Shown here: piece after piece, positions 31,008-38,904 of the stretch
Numbering within the stretch: position 1 is the first letter of the stretch
Layout: every line of letters starts with the position of its first letter
Notes under the pieces: model-generated
What the model saw: only the letters and a program-made list of their open reading frames with translations
What the model was told of the DNA's origin: nothing
Databases searched by the model: none
Source of the DNA: a virus
Strand: one strand, 5' to 3'
Virus record (IMG/VR): IMGVR_UViG_3300035698_017294
Coordinates: 1 to 64,000 of that record
Length of the DNA stretch: 64,000 bases
Translations under genes and position numbers: made by a program

Positions 31008-33363
31008 TTAATGCTGCCAACATTCCGCGACTTTTGCCTCGGCTTTCATTGGAACACGTGTTAAAAGTCTGTAGGCTGCCTGTATCATCTCATGTTCCAC
31101 CATGGATTTTACTTCAGCTACATCATCCTTGTGCACTTCTAGTAGTATCTCGTCGTGCACTACATTGATCAATTTGGCTTGATAGCCTTTCTCTTTTAGT
31201 CTTAGTCTGATGTTGGTCAATGCAATTTTGGTTATAGTTGCATTTCCACCTTGGAAGGGTAGATTTTTTGCTTGATTGCTCGCGTGGCTTGCTTCTCCGG
31301 AAACGGCCCAGTCTGTTTGCAGCATATAAAGCCGCCGACCGTCAAGGGGGCTGTAAGCATAACCATTTGTTTTTGCATGTTTTACAAGCTTGTCCAACAT
31401 TTCTTTAATCTTCGGAAAGGTGGCCCAGAATCTAGCTAATAGTTTTTTAGCAGCTTGCTTGCTGATATTCAACTTCTTTGCTAGCCTGAATGGGCCCATT
31501 CCGTAGGCAACCGGTTTCCCTATAGTTTCCCATAGGCCCGGACTATCCCTTTATGTACTTGCCCGTTACGGGGCTTCGTTTGCAATGATGCATTTGATGA
31601 CAACGCTTACATAAAACTTCCCAATTAGTTGGGGCGTTATTGTTCCTATCGTGATCTTTATGATGCACTAATAGATTATCTATAGATCCGCACTGGTTAC
31701 ATTTTTTACCATAATGCGCAAATGCTTTTTTCGAGAAACCACCAATTCCGTTTTTATAGGAATGGTTTTTCTCGCCCAGTTGGTTTCCTCCACTACCGGC
31801 TCCTGGTAATTTGAAATCACCTTTTTGGAGTTTGTGCCAGTAAGAATTACACCTTTGGGAGCAAAATTTCTTTTGCTGTCCTGACAGTTCATTGCTACAA
31901 CGAATACATACCCGTCGTCTAGTCTCTACACCTTCCGCTGTCACACGGCTTGGCTCGGGATTGCCACCACCATTACGTGCTGAGGTTTCCCCGAATTTGG
32001 CGAGTTTTGATTCGGCATTATTTTTCACCATACCGAAATTGATGCCTTTGGCTTGTTGTCTTAGATCTGCATATTCCTCTTTAATCTCATGGTTCACAGT
32101 TAATTCGGTGTATTCCATTTCGAATAGCAGGGAGGCAACATAGCTATGAATGTCATAGCCGTTCTCTAATGCGTAAATCCACGAATCCTCGCCAGATAGC
32201 TCGGCAATTATTCGTAGCTCACAGCCAGCGTAATCTGAGGCCATGATAAGCCAATCGCCGAACTGTGCGGTAAACGCAGCTCTGTATACATTGGCTCGTG
32301 GTATGTTTTGCAGGTTTGGATTTCGACTCGAAGAGCGGCCCGTATCTGCTTCAATTTGCTTAAAATCGGAATGTATTCTACCTGTATCGTCGCGAACATG
32401 TTCGTCGTACAAAACCATTCCGTAGGTAGTTATCAGCTTGGACGCTTTGCGCCAGGCCAGTAGGTTTGCTACAACTGGTCTATCGCTGTATATCTCAATT
32501 ACATCATTACCTGTTCCGGCAAGTGGTTTTCCTACAGCTGATTCTAAAATCGGCTTTACCTGCGCAGGTGATCCGTAGTTCAATAAATACGCAAACTCAT
32601 CACCGAAGTCCAGCGCGCCTTGCCCAGTATCGGGCAGGTGCGGCTTTACAGCGTGATCCAATCGTATCTTAGCTAGATCGCGCGCCTTAATGGCAGAATC
32701 TTCAAGCTTCTGCCAGCGCTCCTTATTTAGGAATATTCCATTTAATTCCATGTCACCCATAGCTGAAACTGTGCCACATTCTATGTTTAGCAGTTCTAGC
32801 ATTTTTTTGTCGTTCATGGATTTTGCGTTAGCCAGCTGTTCCCCTATTATTGGTAGCATAACTTCTGCATCATACGCGGAATATTCTAGTTGGGCTTTTG
32901 TAAAAGAATCGCCGTAAGTCATTTCTGCAAAAGAGTTCCGCTCCTCCTTATCCATTGGTTTATATCTTGGCAGGTAGCGTTCAACAAGATGGGCCAAACT
33001 AAACCCCTTCTTACGCTTACCCTTATTAAGCACTTGCTCAATTATGAACGTGTCCATAATATTAACAAGCTCAACTCCGAAGTTTGTTTTTATCATTTTA
33101 TAATCAAACTTCAGATTGTGTCCTACCCATTTAGTCTTTTGATTTCCTAAGAAATCTCCTAGACGGTCGTATTCAAGGGCACTTAGCTGCGCTACATCAA
33201 ATACGTACTGAAATTCATCTGTACCTAGCTGCACCAATAAAACTTGGCACGATAGCGGATCCAGTCCAGTTGTTTCAGTATCAAGACCTAACGCCGGGTA
33301 GTGCGAAAGCACGCCCAACGCCTTGTCTAAATCTTTGCCTGATGTAATTACTTTATAGCTCAT
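31008..33363 (-). CDS. Family A DNA polymerase, split by a group I intron
   Basis: The coding exons are complement 32032-33363 and 31008-31511; splicing gives 611 residues. The N-terminal 3'-5' exonuclease shows GLDTETTGLD (Asp28, Glu30), GHNLKFDY and YSAYDAEV. The polymerase domain shows motif A SDYAGCELR, motif B QAKGINFG joined to VAYGMGP across the intron, and motif C VHDEILLEV. There is no 5'-3' nuclease. It is the phage replicative polymerase. Exon 1 is an exact multiple of three, so without splicing the frame runs on into the intron HNH ORF. It overlaps the sigma gene by 11 bases. Confidence 0.92.
31512..32031 (-). mobile_element. Group I intron in the DNA polymerase gene
   Basis: A 520-base insert on the coding (-) strand. 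P1 is exact: exon end TTCGGT pairs with intron GCCGAA, with a U-G pair at the splice site (exon ends at 32032). The conserved core is present as AATCCCGAGCCAAGCC (P4/P5 region), GGTGTAGAGACTAGACG (P6/P7) and GGGATAGTCC (P7 3' strand). The 3' end is G at 31512 before GTTGCC. The intron lies at the motif B codons and carries an HNH ORF. Confidence 0.92.
31543..32031 (-). CDS. Intron-encoded HNH homing endonuclease
   Basis: An open frame of 162 codons inside the intron, continuous with exon 1. It has two zinc-binding pairs at the front (CIRCSNEL...FCSQRC). An HNH core follows: CNQCGSIDNLLVHHKDHDRN, then NWEVLCKRCHQMHH. Such nucleases cut intronless alleles and spread the intron. No ATG/Shine-Dalgarno pair is obvious for the core, so it may start at the ATG on the first intron base or be made as a polymerase fusion. 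Its TAG stop lies within the P7 3' strand. Confidence 0.85.
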   Translation of the reverse strand: MVKNNAESKLAKFGETSARNGGGNPEPSRVTAEGVETRRRVCIRCSNELSGQQKKFCSQRCNSYWHKLQKGDFKLPGAGSGGNQLGEKNHSYKNGIGGFSKKAFAHYGKKCNQCGSIDNLLVHHKDHDRNNNAPTNWEVLCKRCHQMHHCKRSPVTGKYIKG

Positions 33364-34174
33364 CGACGTAGTATCTGAGTTTGTTGGTAGCGTCCTTGGA
33401 CAGTTCTTCCAATACTGCTTTCTTGATTTGTCTCACACGTTCGCGCGTGATGCCAAATAAGTTTCCAATCTCTTCAAGAGTAAGAGGATGTATATCTGCT
33501 ATTCCGTAATACAATCTTAAAATATCTTTTTCGCGTGGTCCGAGGTTTCGTATCACGACCTCGATATGTTTTAACTTTTCATCCTGATGTAAAAAGTAAT
33601 CCGGTTCTGGGTCATCTGCTTGGATGGTATCTTTTATTTCTATACCTTCAGCATTAGTGTCATATAAACTTACTGGGGTAAGGCTACCATGCAGCATTTC
33701 GAAGGTATCGACTTTACTGCCAAGTGCGTCTTGAATCTCAATAAGGGTTGGCATGCGTCCAAGTTTTTTTGCTAGGGTATCTAGCTGTCCCTTATATCTA
33801 CTAATATCAATATTCTTGTTAGCGGGCAGTCGTATCAGCCGACCTTGGTCAGCTATGTATTTTAAAATCGCTTGCCGGATCCACCATGTAGCATAAGTGA
33901 TAAGCCTGAACCCGCGTTCTGGGTCGAATCTCTCGACTGCGGTTATAAGGCCCTCGTTACCTGATTGTATTAGATCGTCGAGCGATAGCTTGTCGTTTTC
34001 ATATTTCTTTGCGATGGTTATGACATATCGCAGATTACAAACTATAAGCCTATCCCTGGCTTCCATGTCGTCTCTATTTCTGAAGTATCGAAACGATAGC
34101 TCTTTTTCTTCCTGTGGCTTTAGAAGGGGATAACATGATATCTGTCGCAGATATATTTTGATGTTATTATCCAT
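33353..34174 (-). CDS. RNA polymerase sigma factor, sigma-70 family
   Basis: The product is 273 residues. Region 1.2 (YLRQISCYPLLKPQEE), region 2 with core-binding and -10 helices (LDDLIQSGNEGLITAVERFD, then ITYATWWIRQAI), region 3 and region 4.2 (TLEEIGNLFGITRERVRQI) are all present. It resembles group 1/2 sigmas rather than ECF types. It would direct host RNA polymerase to phage promoters. It overlaps the polymerase gene and the next gene by about 10 bases. Full-length phage sigma-70 proteins of this kind are uncommon. Confidence 0.92.
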   Translation of the reverse strand: MDNNIKIYLRQISCYPLLKPQEEKELSFRYFRNRDDMEARDRLIVCNLRYVITIAKKYENDKLSLDDLIQSGNEGLITAVERFDPERGFRLITYATWWIRQAILKYIADQGRLIRLPANKNIDISRYKGQLDTLAKKLGRMPTLIEIQDALGSKVDTFEMLHGSLTPVSLYDTNAEGIEIKDTIQADDPEPDYFLHQDEKLKHIEVVIRNLGPREKDILRLYYGIADIHPLTLEEIGNLFGITRERVRQIKKAVLEELSKDATNKLRYYVDEL

Positions 34175-34679
34175 TAATGCTTCCCATTAGTAATGAGTTG
34201 AAAGATACTGGGGCTTCGCCCCACAGCGAGCAGTCTATATTTACTACAGACTTGTCCAGTAGATATGAGTAGTGAGCACCCCTCATATGCTGTCCAGGGC
34301 GTTTGCGACTCCATTCAGCAGATGCGTCACTCACTATTTCTGGTATCTTAGATGAAGTTAGGTTCTTAGCTAAAGTGCTTACGACAAACACGGCATTCCT
34401 CTTTGGGTTATTTCGCAAAGTGAATGTTCCATCACTGTATAGAAATAGGTTTTTGAACTTAACCCCTTTATTGCCTTCGACATTGTACTCGGAACCTGTT
34501 ACGAATACAATTAGGCCGTTTAGCGCTAGCTGATAATAATCAGCTTTGCCGTCAGAAAAATTTCCGACGTGTATTACCATATCTTCGGCACGGACGGTTT
34601 TATTCCAGTTGTTTATACGTAGTGCATTCTGTTCCGGGGTATCCCCAGAGAAGCCTACATTGCCGATAAGGTATAGCAT
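34167..34679 (-). CDS. Degenerate calcineurin-like phosphoesterase fold, metal ligands lost
   Basis: The product is 170 residues. Its first 75 residues align by eye with the intact metallophosphatase at 62915. LYLIGNVGFSGD replaces LFFTADTHFGH, INNWNKTV matches VENWNKKV, VIHVGNFS replaces VYHLGDFS, and VFVTGSEYN replaces VLISGNHDK. All three metal motifs (D-x-H, GD, GNHD) are changed, so catalysis is unlikely. It probably has a binding or regulatory role. It overlaps the sigma gene. Confidence 0.6.
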   Translation of the reverse strand: MLYLIGNVGFSGDTPEQNALRINNWNKTVRAEDMVIHVGNFSDGKADYYQLALNGLIVFVTGSEYNVEGNKGVKFKNLFLYSDGTFTLRNNPKRNAVFVVSTLAKNLTSSKIPEIVSDASAEWSRKRPGQHMRGAHYSYLLDKSVVNIDCSLWGEAPVSFNSLLMGSING

Positions 34680-34681
34680 GG

Positions 34682-34972
34682 TTAGTTTATTTCCTTGTCG
34701 TCTTCGGTGAAGTCAGGTAGATCGGTATCCAACTCATCTCCAAATTTATCTATGAATGATTCACTGAGCGTAAATAGCGCAGTTCGTAAGACGCTTAAGG
34801 TGTTTTCCATGCCCTTTTTCTCTGGCAGTTTATCACCATTTTCATCTTGTACTACGCCGGTTTCTATAATAAGAGACTTGTCCGCAGATAGATAGATTTG
34901 CAATATAAGTGCATCGTCATCAGTGATATTGTACTCTTCAGTAAAATCCGCAGTATATTCTTTTTTTGGCAT
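34682..34972 (-). CDS. Small acidic unknown protein
   Basis: The product is 96 residues and very acidic, especially at the C terminus (ELDTDLPDFTEDDKEIN). A predicted helix (LSVLRTALFTLSESFID) lies in the middle. It starts after a short gap behind the GP88-like gene in the same operon. No family is recognised. Confidence 0.6.
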   Translation of the reverse strand: MPKKEYTADFTEEYNITDDDALILQIYLSADKSLIIETGVVQDENGDKLPEKKGMENTLSVLRTALFTLSESFIDKFGDELDTDLPDFTEDDKEIN

Positions 34973-34980
34973 TCAATTTC

Positions 34981-35685
34981 CTAGTGTTTTATAAATACTA
35001 CATCCTTCGGCGTTACTTTATCAAAGCATAGCCGACATGTTTCGCATGCCCCTTTGAGATCCATTTTTCCGGATGTTGCCGGACAAGCAAATGAATTCTT
35101 TGGTAGTTCTTTAGTTTTAGCCCATGGGCCAAACGCTAGTTTAATCTTATACTTTTTCGCGAATTTCTTTGCCGCTTTTGCGTTATAGTCATCACTAGAA
35201 GCTAGCAGATAAAAGTTCTTTAGCTTCACTATCTTTTTGAAGTCTAAATCAAATGACCTCGTATAGGCCCAGAACACCGTGCCTGGCTTTGACTTTATAA
35301 CTTTGGTCCATGCATCTATTGCAAACTGGCTGTGGAAATCGCCAGATTCGTGTATTCGAAAAATATCGGCAGTTCGTGGTATCATTTTCTTAAGTGCATT
35401 AGCACATAATATAATACCGTTTGGATCGGATTCCAAGTGTTTTATTAGTGCCCAATTTTGGGCAAATGCTGATTGAACAGCAACAAAAATATGTCTGCCT
35501 TTCATTGCGTAGCACCCTTTACACGCCTCGGTTTCGCCCGGACATGAATACTCTTTGGATGCTGGTAAAGAAAATGCTCTTTTTGACTTCGTTGAGATCT
35601 TAGCTGGGGAAGATGCTTTAAACCCCTCCGGTATTATCGTATTTAATACGACACCTTCCATCTTTTGTGTATATGTGTTGATCAT
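34981..35685 (-). CDS. GP88-like phage protein with conserved Cys residues
   Basis: The product is 234 residues. Features of the phage GP88 family are visible: FSLPASKEYSCPG followed by CKGCYAMKG, then FRIHESGDFHSQFAIDAW, FWAYTRSF and a terminal CETCRLCF. The Cys clusters probably bind metal. The family has no established function that I can cite; it is common in phages. It lies in the middle of the - strand early operon. Confidence 0.6.
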   Translation of the reverse strand: MINTYTQKMEGVVLNTIIPEGFKASSPAKISTKSKRAFSLPASKEYSCPGETEACKGCYAMKGRHIFVAVQSAFAQNWALIKHLESDPNGIILCANALKKMIPRTADIFRIHESGDFHSQFAIDAWTKVIKSKPGTVFWAYTRSFDLDFKKIVKLKNFYLLASSDDYNAKAAKKFAKKYKIKLAFGPWAKTKELPKNSFACPATSGKMDLKGACETCRLCFDKVTPKDVVFIKH

Positions 35686-35712
35686 TAGTTTCCTGTGTAG
35701 TTTAAGTATTGA

Positions 35713-36102
35713 TTACTTAAAACTTACACTAGGACTGATACTTATTTTATTTATATTTTTAGTGTATATGTCGTTAAAATCACCAGTATACGTGTCACAA
35801 GTGGGCGGACTATCAAGTAGTAATGTAAAACTTTCGTCGTCATTTTCCACAACAGTACAATCGAAAAGTACCTCTATATTGGAAGTAGGTAGTTTGAATT
35901 TGACAAATAGTTCGGTATCCTCGTCACGCCAAGAAGATTCTTCAATACGTATATTTTCAAGAACTAAGGCTTTTTCAATATATTTAATTATTGAGGATCT
36001 TAATAATGGTATAGCTTGCTCCGAAACGGAGTCTAATACCAGGCCATACGGAATTTTTCCCACTGGGCACTGGTCCGCATAATCTCCATATTCGTTAGAC
36101 AT
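35713..36102 (-). CDS. Small unknown protein
   Basis: The product is 129 residues with alternating strands and helices, no Cys cluster and no membrane segment (CPVGKIPYGLVLDSVSEQAI; LFVKFKLPTSNIEVLFDCTV). It overlaps the previous gene by 8 bases. No family is recognised. Confidence 0.55.
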   Translation of the reverse strand: MSNEYGDYADQCPVGKIPYGLVLDSVSEQAIPLLRSSIIKYIEKALVLENIRIEESSWRDEDTELFVKFKLPTSNIEVLFDCTVVENDDESFTLLLDSPPTCDTYTGDFNDIYTKNINKISISPSVSFK

Positions 36103-36436
36103 CTTTAGGTGCCCCCTGCGCTTCCATTATATTAGAGGGTATTGTACATATTTTACATATCTCCAACTTATTGCCTGGAATATGCGCTACCAGTCCTCCC
36201 CTAGCCTGTAGGTCCCTAATGCCATATACAACAGGATGAAATCTTATGTCCGTTAAATGGACACCTTCAAGTAAATCATTAAAAACGTTTACGGCTATAT
36301 TATGCCTTAACCGTTTAAGTTCCTGTTTGTACGGTTCTGGAAGAGTGGCCTCTAAGCGTTGAGTAGCGTCAATACATGTAACACCAATTTTTTTATCATT
36401 GGCAACATCATATCTTGTGCTTTTTGTACAACTCAT
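36095..36436 (-). CDS. Small unknown protein
   Basis: The product is 113 residues. A helix with Arg/Lys (PYKQELKRLRHNIAVNVFNDLL) is followed by a region with two Cys (LEICKICTIPS). It overlaps both neighbours. No family is recognised. Confidence 0.55.
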   Translation of the reverse strand: MSCTKSTRYDVANDKKIGVTCIDATQRLEATLPEPYKQELKRLRHNIAVNVFNDLLEGVHLTDIRFHPVVYGIRDLQARGGLVAHIPGNKLEICKICTIPSNIMEAQGAPKDV

Positions 36437-36629
36437 TACTCCTACAATCTAGTACAGCAGTACCATCGTTTCTCATTAGGCAGAAATCCCAATTGTTCTT
36501 TTGTAGCACGCCTTTGCTGTATTTTGCCTGGAATGCGGTTTTACTGGTTTGTGACACAATAGAATACTGGACACCCAGATTACACGATGTCGCCGCCAGC
36601 TTAAAAAGAAACTCGATTACATCTTTCAT
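36408..36629 (-). CDS. Small unknown protein
   Basis: The product is 73 residues with a helix followed by strands (FQAKYSKGVLQKNNWDFCLM) and a charged end. It overlaps its neighbours by 4 and 29 bases, typical of this operon. No family is recognised. Confidence 0.5.
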   Translation of the reverse strand: MKDVIEFLFKLAATSCNLGVQYSIVSQTSKTAFQAKYSKGVLQKNNWDFCLMRNDGTAVLDCRSNELYKKHKI

Positions 36630-37207
36630 TTCTTAGCCCTCATGAACAGGTAGTAGTATCGTAAACTAACGCCGTCCATAAGTCGGCAGCAGAATATCCA
36701 GCTGCCTTCCTGTAGCTCTTCTACTAGCTCTTCAACGGTCTGTGTGAGACATTCAGATGCCCTATACTCTACGCCATTGACAAAGAAGTCAATGACCTCC
36801 CCGGTGCGTGCTTCGATCAATGTCTCAATCTGCTTACGCAGTTCTCTGGGCTTAATCTCATGTTCAGCTGCAATCTTACGAATTAGGCGCTGCGACTTGC
36901 CCTCATTCATAGACTCTTTTGGCTCTTCTATTAACTCCCCAGTTCCTTCCCCCACTGCGGCACAGTCGTGATCTTTACTCTTTTCTGCCTTAGCCGATTT
37001 AGCCTTTGGCTTACGTTTTGCCTTTTCAGGCTTTGCTGCAGTATCGGCTTTCGTCTTCTTATTCGCAGTGGCTTTCTTAGGTGCCACGCCAGTATTCTGC
37101 TTAGGCTGTCCAGATTCATCGCTTGCCTCCCTTCTTGCTTTAACTTCCTCTAGCGATAGCCCTAAAGCTATTTCTTCCTTCGTTCTTCTTATGCGTGATG
37201 CCATCAA
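36626..37207 (-). CDS. Lys/Ala-rich tailed protein, possibly DNA-binding
   Basis: The product is 193 residues (the second Met at 37204 may be the start). Residues 40-75 are extremely Lys/Ala-rich (KKATANKKTKADTAAKPEKA), like histone H1-type or linker tails. The C-terminal domain is acidic and helical (IRKIAAEHEIKPRELRKQIE resembles a small DNA-binding helix pair). It may bind nucleic acid. No precise family. Confidence 0.55.
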   Translation of the reverse strand: MMASRIRRTKEEIALGLSLEEVKARREASDESGQPKQNTGVAPKKATANKKTKADTAAKPEKAKRKPKAKSAKAEKSKDHDCAAVGEGTGELIEEPKESMNEGKSQRLIRKIAAEHEIKPRELRKQIETLIEARTGEVIDFFVNGVEYRASECLTQTVEELVEELQEGSWIFCCRLMDGVSLRYYYLFMRAKK

Positions 37208-37230
37208 CGTCCTTTCGTATATGTAAAAGA

Positions 37231-37252
37231 AGTGGACACAATAGTGCCCACT
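37231..37252 (-). terminator. Hairpin between genes, possible weak terminator or attenuator
   Basis: AGTGGACAC and GTGCCCACT pair with one mismatch around a 4-base loop. On the - strand a short T-rich stretch (CTTCTTTT) follows. It lies between the double-HTH gene and the Lys-rich gene. Confidence 0.4.
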
Positions 37253-37264
37253 CCTCTAAATAGT

Positions 37265-37741
37265 CTATTTTTGCCGCATCAGTTGAGAAAGGTACCATGC
37301 CTTCAATGCGCGGTAGGTTGTTTTGTGGGGTATGGTTTTCCCCGCCCGCATGTTATGGATCGTAGTGCTTGTCACACCTAAGGTCAACGCAGCGGCTCTT
37401 TGGTTGTTGTTATGTGCTTCGATTAGCTTTACTACCATTTTTTCAGTTTCTGCTTTTGCCTTTGATGTTGAATGTGGAGGCCACTGAGTTCCTCCAGTCA
37501 GTGCGAAAATCCTAACTAAATCGTTCTCGTACTCCGGTACCAGTTTCATCATTTTGGCTATTTCGTACAGTTTAGCCATGTGCTTCTGTTGGGGGCGTGT
37601 GCCATTAATCCACCTGGCTATTTGTCGAGTATGTACGCCGACTTTGTTAGCAAGAATATCGGCCTCTATGCCCTGAATGATACCCTCTACTAACTCACTA
37701 ACGGTTACTGGATTGTTAACTGAATGGTCAAATGTTTGCAT
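37265..37741 (-). CDS. Double helix-turn-helix regulator
   Basis: The product is 158 residues. Two HTH-like units are visible: NKVGVHTRQIARWINGTRP at about 36-54 and QRAAALTLGVTSTTIHNMRAG at about 113-133. The order of motifs resembles lambda-repressor or Cro-type DNA-binding domains. A transcription regulator of phage genes is likely. It follows the ThiF-like gene by 10 bases. Confidence 0.65.
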   Translation of the reverse strand: MQTFDHSVNNPVTVSELVEGIIQGIEADILANKVGVHTRQIARWINGTRPQQKHMAKLYEIAKMMKLVPEYENDLVRIFALTGGTQWPPHSTSKAKAETEKMVVKLIEAHNNNQRAAALTLGVTSTTIHNMRAGKTIPHKTTYRALKAWYLSQLMRQK

Positions 37742-37751
37742 CTAATGCTCC

Positions 37752-38363
37752 TTACTTAAAACTGTGTATGTACTTAATAGGATAGGCGTCTTCGCGAATC
37801 ATATGCAGGAATACCTGACTACCGATGGTAGCTATGATCTTATTGCCCTGCTGAATTATGTTCTGATCTAGCTCATACTTCATCTGGCAACTTGTGTCTT
37901 CGCGTCCGGTTTTTACCGTATCAAGTAAATCTTCAACTTTCGCCTTGGGATGAGATGTGAACAATGCTACGGTTGCACCTTCAGATCTCATATCAATGAA
38001 CTTAAACTTGGTTGTGTCCCACAGTTCAAACATATGCCTGCGGAAACTGGTCCCATCAACACAACTGATAACGAAATCGTATCCATCGTCCAAGTATTCT
38101 TGTAGGTCTGTTACCCGTCCGATTATTCCTTTATGAACCTGTAGGTCTTTTTTCCATCTTGTCTTAAGCGCCTTTACCTTGAATTCGCCAATATCGTCTT
38201 TGGTAAAATTCTGATACTTGATTACCTTTTCTGTAACCATATCATCATCTATCATCGTGAACAGGTAATTATTAGGTATCTGGTCGGCGATCATCAGTTC
38301 GTGCATTTCATACATGAAGCGGCTACCAATGCCGCCTACGCCAACTACTAAAACTTTTATCAT
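37752..38363 (-). CDS. ThiF/E1-like ubiquitin-activating-type enzyme (PRTRC-like)
   Basis: The product is 203 residues. Rossmann motif GVGGIGS is at 8-14, an Asp-rich switch FTMIDDDMV at 35-43, and DDIGEFKVKAL at 56-66 supplies the E1 Lys. ISCVDGTSFRR follows, and a C-terminal TSCQ with Cys159 fits a catalytic Cys. E1-like enzymes adenylate the C terminus of ubiquitin-like proteins. The spacing, including the long helix after GS and the SCQ...LDQN segment, resembles ThiF proteins of PRTRC cassettes. The Arg of the usual NxxR/NRQ motif is Phe here (YQNF). It overlaps the JAB gene by 4 bases. Confidence 0.75.
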   Translation of the reverse strand: MIKVLVVGVGGIGSRFMYEMHELMIADQIPNNYLFTMIDDDMVTEKVIKYQNFTKDDIGEFKVKALKTRWKKDLQVHKGIIGRVTDLQEYLDDGYDFVISCVDGTSFRRHMFELWDTTKFKFIDMRSEGATVALFTSHPKAKVEDLLDTVKTGREDTSCQMKYELDQNIIQQGNKIIATIGSQVFLHMIREDAYPIKYIHSFK

Positions 38364-38836
38364 TCGTGTATCTCCAACTTTACTGATGTATACCCATCAT
38401 TTTCATAATTCCACTTCCATCCGCGAAGTATTTTATCGCCACCGCCCCAGATTAGGTATGGCACGTTGTGTCCGTTACCTCTCCGGTATTCTCCAGAATC
38501 AATAACTGATGGTATGCCAACGCTATGGGGATGATTATGTACCGACACGGCTTGTGTTTTGCTTTTTAGATCCATGACAGATGTATTTTTCAATACATTC
38601 ATCATTTGCTGCGGATCCATGCGATAGTCAGCAACGTCTTGCTGATGTTCGGATAGTAGGTTTGTGACCCAATGGAAATTCTCTACATGAAGAATAACAT
38701 CCTGCTTTCCAAAATATACGCCGGTAAAAAATCCACAGAATTCACGCTTGTACGCCATATCTAATGTAAACAGATGCTTTAGTAGGTGGCGCGGTACATG
38801 AATTAATTCAACACTTAGTGTCTTATGCTTATTCAA
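38360..38836 (-). CDS. JAB/MPN+ metallopeptidase (deubiquitinase-type)
   Basis: The product is 158 residues. The JAMM motif is complete: Glu32 in REFCGFF, then HNH at 100-102, seven residues, Ser110 and Asp113 (H-x-H-x7-S-x2-D). These residues bind zinc and cleave isopeptide or C-terminal peptide bonds of ubiquitin-like proteins. It is coupled by ATGA to the E1-like gene, the pairing found in CBASS Cap2/Cap3, BIL and PRTRC systems. No ubiquitin-like substrate is recognised in the window. A terminator-like hairpin precedes it. Confidence 0.85.
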   Translation of the reverse strand: MNKHKTLSVELIHVPRHLLKHLFTLDMAYKREFCGFFTGVYFGKQDVILHVENFHWVTNLLSEHQQDVADYRMDPQQMMNVLKNTSVMDLKSKTQAVSVHNHPHSVGIPSVIDSGEYRRGNGHNVPYLIWGGGDKILRGWKWNYENDGYTSVKLEIHE

Positions 38837-38870
38837 AACTTAAACTCCTGTGACTTAAATTTATAAAGAA

Positions 38871-38891
38871 AGAGCGGGACTAGCCCGCTCT
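38871..38891 (-). terminator. Terminator-like hairpin before the JAB/E1 pair
   Basis: AGAGCGGG and CCCGCTCT pair around a 5-base loop. On the - strand TTTCTTTA follows. It could partly separate the upstream operon (238- and 731-residue proteins) from the JAB/E1 pair. Confidence 0.65.
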
Positions 38892-38904
38892 CATTGTTGC
38901 CAAA

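Noticed and set aside
35555-36082. 175-residue ORF on the + strand
   Set aside because: Antisense to the coupled - strand genes at 34981 and 35713; low-complexity Ser content.
36626-37207. Histone-like chromatin protein
   Set aside because: Only the Lys/Ala-rich stretch suggests it; such tails also occur in many unrelated proteins, so no specific call was made.
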